45,468 nt of DNA from Betaproteobacteria bacterium (GTDB taxonomy: Bacteria > Pseudomonadota > Gammaproteobacteria > Burkholderiales > Burkholderiaceae_A): assembly GCA_018969705.1 (NCBI GenBank), contig JAGWXV010000003.1:1-45468 (forward strand), read 5' to 3'. Made by a program: the position numbers and the translations under genes. A model generated the notes under the pieces. It was not told where the DNA came from. It did not search any database and saw only the letters and a program-made list of their open reading frames with translations. Position 1 is the stretch's first letter, and every line of letters begins with the position of its first letter. This document shows positions 39,226 through 45,468 of this stretch, piece after piece.

Positions 39226-40995
39226 TTACCGCAGCAATACAGCGTCTCGCGCGGGATTCAAGCGGAAGGTGGTGAGCCCTTTTAGGCCATATCGCCACGC
39301 CATGAGGTAAAGCTCCCGAAATCGGAAAAACGGAAACCCATCCGGCAGATTGATCGTCTTTGAAATTCCCGCATCGATAAAGGGCTGAACACTGCGCATC
39401 ATCGCAAGATGGCTGCGCGGCTCGATTTCATGTGCACATACAAAGGCAGCTGGCAGCGCTGCCGATTGCCCAAACCAGGCCCGATAAAGCCGCCAGGCAT
39501 AGTTTTCAGCCGGAATTTCACGGTGCTGGCCTGAGGGCTCGTGGATTCGCCTTTGATAGCTCCAGGCAAATGCAGGCTCTATGCCATTGGAGGTGTTATC
39601 TGCAAAAGCAATGCTGACACTTCCAGCTGGCGCAATCGACAGTAAGTGGCTATTGCGGCAGCCCGCCATCGAGATTTGTTTTTTGATCGCAGCGGGCAGT
39701 CGACTTGCAAAGGTGCCATCCGAGAGAAAGGTTTTTGCGTTAAAGAGCGGAAACGGACCTTTTTCTTGGGCCAGTTCAGCTGATGCGATATACGCGGCAT
39801 CGCGCAGCGTGCGGGCGATTTTCGTCGCCATATGGCGGCCTTCTGGCCGGTCGTACCGCAGGCCCAGCATGATCAGGGCATCACCCAAGCCGGTGAAGCC
39901 GATGCCGATACGGCGTTTTGAGACCGCTTCAGTCTGCTGCTGGGTAAGCGGCCAGTAAGTGATGTCGAGAACGTTATCAAGCATTCGGACTTGAAGCCTT
40001 GTTGCCGCGATAAATTTTTTGAAATCGAAGGCGGCCACTCCACCGCGGTTAAAGGGGTGAACTACAAATCGCGGAAGAATCAGCGGACCAAGATCGCAGC
40101 TGCCATAGGCCGGCAGCGGCTGCTCGCCGCAGGGGTTGGTCGCAGAGATCACTTCACGATCGTGAAGATTGTTATCGCGGTTGATTTGATCAATAAATAA
40201 GACCCCAGGTTCGGAGACTTCATAAGCCGCAGCTAAAAGCGACTGCCAGATCACGCGCGCAGGCAGTGATTGATAAACCCATTTGCTGTCGGCTTCGCGC
40301 TGCAAGGCTCCGCGGGCAATCCATTCAGGACCGGGGCGGGCCGAATGCACCAGTGGCCACGACGCATTGTGTTGCAGAGAATCCATAAATGCATCGTTAA
40401 CAGCGACGGAGATATTGAAATTGCTCCAGCGCCCGGGGGCGCGCTTTGCAGCGATAAACTCTAAGATATCGGGGTGGTCAATGCGCAGCACGCCCATCTG
40501 CGCGCCGCGACGTGCCCCGGCGCTTTGTAATGCGGATGCAGAAGCATCAAAGAGATCAATAAATCGGCAGGGTCCGCTTGCAACTGCGCCCCTGCTGCTT
40601 AACTCAGCACCATTTGGCCGAATCGCAGAGAAGTCATAGCCGACACCGCCCCCACAACGCATGGTCTCTGCCGATTCACGAAGCGCTTCGTAAATTCCCG
40701 GTAGCCCGTTTTCGTCGTGACCAGACATGCTATCGCCCACCGGCTGCACAAAGCAGTTCATCAGTGTGGCTTCACCAAGACTGCCGGCATTGGCCATGAT
40801 ACGGCCAGCGCCGATCGCGCCAAGTCTTAAATGTTCGAGAAAAATCTTTTCATACCGCTTTTGTTGTTCGGGCGGCTCAGCGCTTGCGACCGCATGTGCT
40901 ACGCGATTAAGTACTTGATCGATACTGCTTTCACCCGGCTGTAGGTATTTGCTTGCCAGCACAGTTTGAGAGAGTTGCTGCGCCGGCAGGTCCAT
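39226..40995 (-). CDS. nrdJ: Adenosylcobalamin-dependent (class II) ribonucleotide reductase, short C-terminus
   Basis: RIMANAGSLGEATLMNCFVQPVGDSM, ATNPCGEQPLPAYGSCDLGPLILPRFV, RRIGIGFTGLGDALIMLGLRYD. Start taken at MDLPAQQLSQ; ORF track starts at 41034. Confidence 0.9.
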   Translation of the reverse strand: MDLPAQQLSQTVLASKYLQPGESSIDQVLNRVAHAVASAEPPEQQKRYEKIFLEHLRLGAIGAGRIMANAGSLGEATLMNCFVQPVGDSMSGHDENGLPGIYEALRESAETMRCGGGVGYDFSAIRPNGAELSSRGAVASGPCRFIDLFDASASALQSAGARRGAQMGVLRIDHPDILEFIAAKRAPGRWSNFNISVAVNDAFMDSLQHNASWPLVHSARPGPEWIARGALQREADSKWVYQSLPARVIWQSLLAAAYEVSEPGVLFIDQINRDNNLHDREVISATNPCGEQPLPAYGSCDLGPLILPRFVVHPFNRGGVAAFDFKKFIAATRLQVRMLDNVLDITYWPLTQQQTEAVSKRRIGIGFTGLGDALIMLGLRYDRPEGRHMATKIARTLRDAAYIASAELAQEKGPFPLFNAKTFLSDGTFASRLPAAIKKQISMAGCRNSHLLSIAPAGSVSIAFADNTSNGIEPAFAWSYQRRIHEPSGQHREIPAENYAWRLYRAWFGQSAALPAAFVCAHEIEPRSHLAMMRSVQPFIDAGISKTINLPDGFPFFRFRELYLMAWRYGLKGLTTFRLNPARDAVLLR

Positions 40996-41102
40996 AGGTG
41001 CCAGCGTGAAATATCGGCAGCCAACTAAATGCACAGCCTGCGGGGAACCTTGAAAGCCTGCTTAGGCGACGATACTGCTCGATCGATTTACGGAGCATCG
41101 CT

Positions 41103-41444
41103 ATGCAACGATTTTCTAGGCCCAATGTTCGACTCATGCTGGCTGCAGGCCTGCTCAGCCTTTCGGTACCTGTCATCAGTTCAGCTGCGGAGCCCGAGGA
41201 GCCTATTTACGGCCACCAACTTATGACTCAGCAAGAGCGGCGCGAGCACCGTGAGCAGATGCGATCGGCAAAAAGCTGGGAAGAGCGTGAACAACTCAGG
41301 CGTGAGCATCACGAGCGGATGCGGGAGCGGGCAAGGGCTAAAGGGATCGCGCTCCCAGATCCGCCGCCGCGCGACCCGAGTGTGGCGCCTGGGGCCAATC
41401 GGCCAGGCGGTGCCGGCCCGGGCCCGCGGCCGGCACCGCGTTAG
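41103..41444 (+). CDS. Small secreted Arg/Glu-rich protein with Pro/Gly-rich tail
   Basis: Signal peptide (LMLAAGLLSLSVPVISSAA) then YGHQLMTQQERREHREQMRSAKSWEEREQLRREHHERMRERARAKGIALPDPPP. Confidence 0.78.
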   Translation: MQRFSRPNVRLMLAAGLLSLSVPVISSAAEPEEPIYGHQLMTQQERREHREQMRSAKSWEEREQLRREHHERMRERARAKGIALPDPPPRDPSVAPGANRPGGAGPGPRPAPR

Positions 41445-41447
41445 AAC

Positions 41448-42365
41448 TCATTGTGATTTTGATTGGCGCTCAGACCGGAGCCGCTGAATCACGGCCTGGG
41501 CGTGGTCTTCTGTCAAGCCAAATTCTTCCCTTAACCGCTCAATTACCCGGCGCTCTTTTGCTGAGATCTGTTGATCTTCGGCAAGCGCGGTCTCCACTTC
41601 CGCTTCGAAGATAATTTCCTGGCGTCGCATGCGGGTTGTAAATGCGCTTGCGACAATCCCGGTTAAAAGCGCAACGGTGAGTACGCCGGAGAGCGCAGTA
41701 AAGCCCCCGATCAGCTTTCCGATGCCTGAAATCGGAACCGCATCGCCATAGCCTAAGGTGGTGAGCGTAACAATTGACCACCACAAAGACTCCGGGATGC
41801 TGCCGAATTTATCGGGCTGAATATTATGTTCTGCGTAGTACATCAGGCATGAGGTCACAAGTAAGGCAATCGCTAAAAGATAAAGCGATGAGATAAATGA
41901 GTGCCGCTCGGCATAGATGGCGCTAATGAGATCTTCGAGTGCAGTGTTGTAGTGAGAGAGCTTAAGAATTCGAAGAATTCGTACAATTCTTAAGAATCGC
42001 AGATCAACGCCTGGCAGAAGGCTGTGTAAGAAAAACGGCAGAATCGCAAGCAAATCGATAATGCCGTGAAAACTCAGCACATAGCCCATCCTGCGGCCTG
42101 CGGCGGTTTTATGTCTTGGGTTACTGTGATTTTCGGGCGCTGTCCAAAAGCGCAAGAGGTATTCGATAGAAAAAAACCCAACCGAAAACACTTCGAAGAG
42201 GTGAAATTCCCGGGCATAACGCTGGTGCAACTCGGGGATCGATTCCAGAATCACTGCGGCTACATTAGCCAGCACCGTCACAGTAAGCGTCCAGGAGAAC
42301 ACTAAGGTCCAAGCATCCCCTTGCTTATAGCTCATGACAGCATAGATCCTGCGGCGGACGGTCAT
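41448..42365 (-). CDS. Voltage-gated-type potassium channel family ion transporter
   Basis: S4-like RFLRIVRILRILKL and selectivity filter SLWWSIVTLTTLGYGDAVP. Confidence 0.94.
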   Translation of the reverse strand: MTVRRRIYAVMSYKQGDAWTLVFSWTLTVTVLANVAAVILESIPELHQRYAREFHLFEVFSVGFFSIEYLLRFWTAPENHSNPRHKTAAGRRMGYVLSFHGIIDLLAILPFFLHSLLPGVDLRFLRIVRILRILKLSHYNTALEDLISAIYAERHSFISSLYLLAIALLVTSCLMYYAEHNIQPDKFGSIPESLWWSIVTLTTLGYGDAVPISGIGKLIGGFTALSGVLTVALLTGIVASAFTTRMRRQEIIFEAEVETALAEDQQISAKERRVIERLREEFGLTEDHAQAVIQRLRSERQSKSQ

Positions 42366-42523
42366 TGTTTCCCATTAATTTCCCCGATTATCGCAAAGGG
42401 ATTGACCCGAGAATTGCCAAAACCAAGGGAAACCCCCAAGCGGCCGCAAGTGCCGCGATTGCCCACAAGAACCATAATTTTCGGGTTTTGAAGGCAGGTC
42501 AAATTTCCAAGGGGGGAGTCATT

Positions 42524-43681
42524 ATGAAGGGACGAAAAATCACGCGGCTTTGCGCCATCGCCGCGTTCTTGGTGGCCGCGGGGCCGCTGCACGCACAGTC
42601 GCAGGGCGTCACCGATAAAGAGGTGCTGATCGGCTCGATCCAGGATCTGTCTGGTCCGCTGGCCGGCTTTAGCAAAATGGCCGTGGCCGGCATGCAGATG
42701 CGGGTAGATGAAATCAACAATGCCGGCGGACTCAATGGCAGACGTCTGCGGCTGATGGTCGAGGACTCGGGTTACACGCCCACACGCGCAGTCCAAGTAG
42801 CACAGAAGCTAGTAAACCAAGATCGGGTTTTTGTCATGGCTGGATCGATTGGCTCGGTCGTGAACAACGCCGCCATGCCGATCCAGTTTGAGAAAAATGT
42901 GATGAACTTTGCGCCGCTCACGGCCCACCGCGATATGTTTGAGCCAGTGAGCAAACTCAAGTTTGCGGTGCTCGATGACTACTACGGCGCAATGAAAGAG
43001 CACACTCCGGTGCTTTATAAGCGGGTGGGCGCGAAGCGTGCCTGTGCGCTGTATCAGGATGATGAATTTGGCTTGGAGGTCTTCCGTGGCGCAACCGATG
43101 GTCTCAAAACCATTGGGGTCACGATTGCCGAGACCGCAACTTATAAGCGGGGCGCCACCGAGTTCTCGTCTCAAGTCGCGCGGCTGCGCGGCGCAAATTG
43201 CGATTTCGTGGTGATGGGTACACTGATTCGTGAAACTCCGGCTGCGATCGCTGAGGCCCGTAAGACTGGGTTTAATCCCACCTTCTTGGGATCCGTAGGC
43301 GCGTATACCGAACTGATCCCGATGCTTGGCCGTGAAGTGGTAAACGGGTTTTATGCGACCAGCTCCTCGCTGATTCCCTATCCGGATTCGCCAAATCCGG
43401 CAGTGCGTAAGTGGGCCGCTGACTTTAAAGCCCGAACAAATGCCGACCCCCAACTCTTTACGCTGTACGGCTATTGGATCATCGATGTGCTCGGCCGGGG
43501 TATTGAGCGGGCAGGCAAAAACCTGACAACCGAAACGCTGGCACGGGCCTTAGAAACCATGGGCACCCATAACAGCGCCCTGGGTCTGCCGCCGATTACG
43601 TTTACAGAAAAGAACCATCTCGGTTCGTCTTATTCCGCCATCTCTCAGATCCAAAATGGTCGTTGGGTTGAGGTGAAATAG
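42524..43681 (+). CDS. Branched-chain amino acid-type ABC transporter substrate-binding protein (LivK type)
   Basis: KEVLIGSIQDLSGPLAGFSKMAVAGMQMRVDEINNAGGLNGRRLRLMVEDSGYTP; ATG with GGGGGGAG upstream. Confidence 0.93.
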   Translation: MKGRKITRLCAIAAFLVAAGPLHAQSQGVTDKEVLIGSIQDLSGPLAGFSKMAVAGMQMRVDEINNAGGLNGRRLRLMVEDSGYTPTRAVQVAQKLVNQDRVFVMAGSIGSVVNNAAMPIQFEKNVMNFAPLTAHRDMFEPVSKLKFAVLDDYYGAMKEHTPVLYKRVGAKRACALYQDDEFGLEVFRGATDGLKTIGVTIAETATYKRGATEFSSQVARLRGANCDFVVMGTLIRETPAAIAEARKTGFNPTFLGSVGAYTELIPMLGREVVNGFYATSSSLIPYPDSPNPAVRKWAADFKARTNADPQLFTLYGYWIIDVLGRGIERAGKNLTTETLARALETMGTHNSALGLPPITFTEKNHLGSSYSAISQIQNGRWVEVK

Positions 43682-43701
43682 ATCTGAGCAGTTCAAGTAG
43701 G

Positions 43702-43736
43702 GGCCGGGACCGCGACAGCGTCTCCCGGCCTTTTTT
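43702..43736 (+). terminator. Rho-independent terminator between livK and livH genes
   Basis: GGCCGGGA (43702-43709) ... TCCCGGCC (43723-43730) followed by TTTTTT. Confidence 0.85.
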
Positions 43737-43756
43737 GATCTGATCGGCAACCCATA

Positions 43757-44626
43757 ATGCTGCAAATTATCTTAAGTGGCGTATCGCAAGGCTGCATCTA
43801 TGGCCTTGTCGCACTCGGCTTTGTGCTGATTTATAAAGCCACAGAGACCGTGAGCTTTGCCCAGGGGGAGCTCATGATGGTGGGCGGATTTACCGCCTTG
43901 GTAATGACGCAGTTCATTGGCCTGCCGTTCTGGCTTGCGGTACTGGTGTGTTTGTTTGCTGTGGGCCTGGTGGGCTATGTTCTTGAGCGGGTCGTGATTC
44001 GCCCCGTTTTGGGCCAGACGGCTTTGGCCGTGGTGCTACTAACGATTGGCTTGGGCTACGTGGTTCGCGGACTGGTGGCCATGCTGCCCGTGATTGGTAC
44101 TGAGACCCATACGCTGGCGGTGCCGTATGCGGGTAAGACGATCAATCTGGCTGGGCTCATCATTTCTTATGATCACCTGGTCGTAATCGGCTCGACCCTG
44201 CTGATCTGCCTGCTGCTATATCTGATGTTTCATTTCACTCGGGTGGGCATTGCGCTACGGGCATCGTCACAGAATCAGCTTGCTGCTTACTACATGGGGA
44301 TTCCTGTTAAGCGTCTAAATGGACTGGTCTGGAGTCTGGCCGCAGCGCTTGCATGTTTGGCGGGCGTGCTGCTTGCGCCGATTACCTTTGTCCATGTGAA
44401 TATGGGTTTTATTGGATTAAAGGCCCTGCCGGCGGCTGTCGTGGGGGGATTCACGAGTCTTCCGGGTGCGATTCTTGGCGGCATTGTGATTGGCGTGGCG
44501 GAGACGCTGTCCGGTTTTTATCTGCCGGAAGGCTTTAAAGAGGTCGCCGCCTATGTGGTGATGCTTGCGGTGTTGCTTCTGTTCCCGAGCGGTCTGCTTG
44601 GCGAGCGTACCCGTAAAAAAGTCTAG
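43757..44626 (+). CDS. Branched-chain amino acid-type ABC transporter permease (LivH type)
   Basis: ILSGVSQGCIYGLVALGFVLIYKATETVSFAQGELMMVGGF. Confidence 0.95.
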   Translation: MLQIILSGVSQGCIYGLVALGFVLIYKATETVSFAQGELMMVGGFTALVMTQFIGLPFWLAVLVCLFAVGLVGYVLERVVIRPVLGQTALAVVLLTIGLGYVVRGLVAMLPVIGTETHTLAVPYAGKTINLAGLIISYDHLVVIGSTLLICLLLYLMFHFTRVGIALRASSQNQLAAYYMGIPVKRLNGLVWSLAAALACLAGVLLAPITFVHVNMGFIGLKALPAAVVGGFTSLPGAILGGIVIGVAETLSGFYLPEGFKEVAAYVVMLAVLLLFPSGLLGERTRKKV

Positions 44627-44644
44627 TCCACCGAAGACTGCGCG

Positions 44645-45468
44645 ATGCGATTTCTCTTTAAGACAAGCTATGAGCAGGATGTCCGGCTGATACAGCACTC
44701 CGGCCAGCTTTTATGGAATGGTTTATTGATTGCTGCTCTGCTGATTTCGCCCATCGTGCTGCCGGAATTTTGGCTTGCCCAATTAAATCTGATCTTGGTG
44801 TATTCGATGGTCGGCCTGGGCATGATGATTCTGCTGGGCTACACGGGGCAGCTGTCTTTGGGCCATGCAGCATTTTTTGGCTTGGGCGCTTTTGTACAGG
44901 CCTATTTCGTTAATCGCGGCTGGCCATTTTTTGGGGCGATGTCGATCACCATCATCGCCAATGTGATTCTGGGCGCGCTGATTGCACTGCCGGCGCTAAG
45001 GGTAAAGGGCATTTTTTTAGGTATTGCCACTCTGGCCCTTGGGCTTATTGTTGAAGAGGTATTGGTGAAGTGGGAGTCGTTTACCAATGGCACCTCAGGC
45101 CTAACGGTCAAGCCTGCCCAGCTCTTTGGCTGGGTGCTCAATGCCCAACACGAATTCTTTTATCTCGCCCTGGGATTTGTGCTGCTTTGCACTTGGATGA
45201 CATTAAATCTGCTTCGCAGCCCCACGGGCCGTGCCATGATTGCAATTCGAGATTCAGAGATCTCTGCCCAGAGTATGGGCATTCAGGCGGGCCGCACCAA
45301 GATCTCGGCATTCATGATTTCCGCTGCATTTACTGGCATTGGCGGAGCGCTATATGCGCAGTATTTGCGGCATATATCGCCCGAAAACTTCAATTTGCTG
45401 CTATCGCTTGATTTTGCCCTGATGGTCATTATCGGAGGCTTGGCCAGCATTCACGGCGTATTTTTCGG
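44645..45468 (+). CDS. Branched-chain amino acid-type ABC transporter permease (LivM type), truncated by window edge
   Basis: Manual translation from ATG 44645: MRFLFKTSYEQDVRLIQHSGQLLWNGLLIAALL...LLGYTGQLSLGHAAFFGLGAF. Not in the ORF track because it is open at the edge. Confidence 0.93.
   Translation, partial: MRFLFKTSYEQDVRLIQHSGQLLWNGLLIAALLISPIVLPEFWLAQLNLILVYSMVGLGMMILLGYTGQLSLGHAAFFGLGAFVQAYFVNRGWPFFGAMSITIIANVILGALIALPALRVKGIFLGIATLALGLIVEEVLVKWESFTNGTSGLTVKPAQLFGWVLNAQHEFFYLALGFVLLCTWMTLNLLRSPTGRAMIAIRDSEISAQSMGIQAGRTKISAFMISAAFTGIGGALYAQYLRHISPENFNLLLSLDFALMVIIGGLASIHGVFF

Noticed and set aside
42809-43453. 214-aa minus-strand ORF antisense to the LivK-type gene
   Set aside because: Lies fully within a clear substrate-binding protein gene; shadow ORF.
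1-45468. Prophage, insertion sequence, CRISPR, toxin-antitoxin or defence system
   Set aside because: No transposase, integrase, Cas, restriction or toxin motifs and no regularly spaced repeats were seen; the gene content is housekeeping, transport and metabolism.

Overview
The window looks like chromosomal DNA from a GC-rich (about 57%) betaproteobacterium, probably Burkholderiales-like. That placement comes from gene order and recalled protein families; no search was run. Coding is dense and mostly conserved. From left to right: partial Xaa-Pro aminopeptidase; amgK/murU (peptidoglycan recycling); lptD-surA-rsmA; a long minus-strand run ygjP-like, plsC, gmhB, glyS, glyQ, lnt, corC, ybeY, miaB; UMF1-type MFS; YqiA-like hydrolase; SDR; a mini DHp-like protein with a stand-alone receiver; SAF-domain oxidoreductase; cyanate uptake and cyanase operon (nrtABD-like plus cynS); DMT transporter; TRAP operon; second DMT transporter; RluF-type pseudouridine synthase; TPR protein; crcB; DUF2892; kup; lipoprotein; class III aminotransferase; aldehyde dehydrogenase; DedA; 2-hydroxyacid dehydrogenase; B12-dependent ribonucleotide reductase with a short C-terminus; small basic secreted protein; voltage-gated-type K+ channel; livK-livH-livM (truncated). 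I saw no tRNA, rRNA, CRISPR array, prophage or insertion sequence. The best candidates for follow-up are: (1) a lone histidine-kinase dimerization-like mini-protein next to a PrsR-like receiver; (2) a sigma54 promoter with an NtrC-like enhancer in front of the cyanate operon; (3) a CxCGxH cytoplasmic extension ahead of the Tat motif in the cyanate/nitrate-type binding protein; (4) a G-quadruplex motif between crcB and the DUF2892 gene; (5) a strong terminator inside the liv operon; (6) the short-tailed NrdJ. I did not identify a clearly new defence or mobile system.
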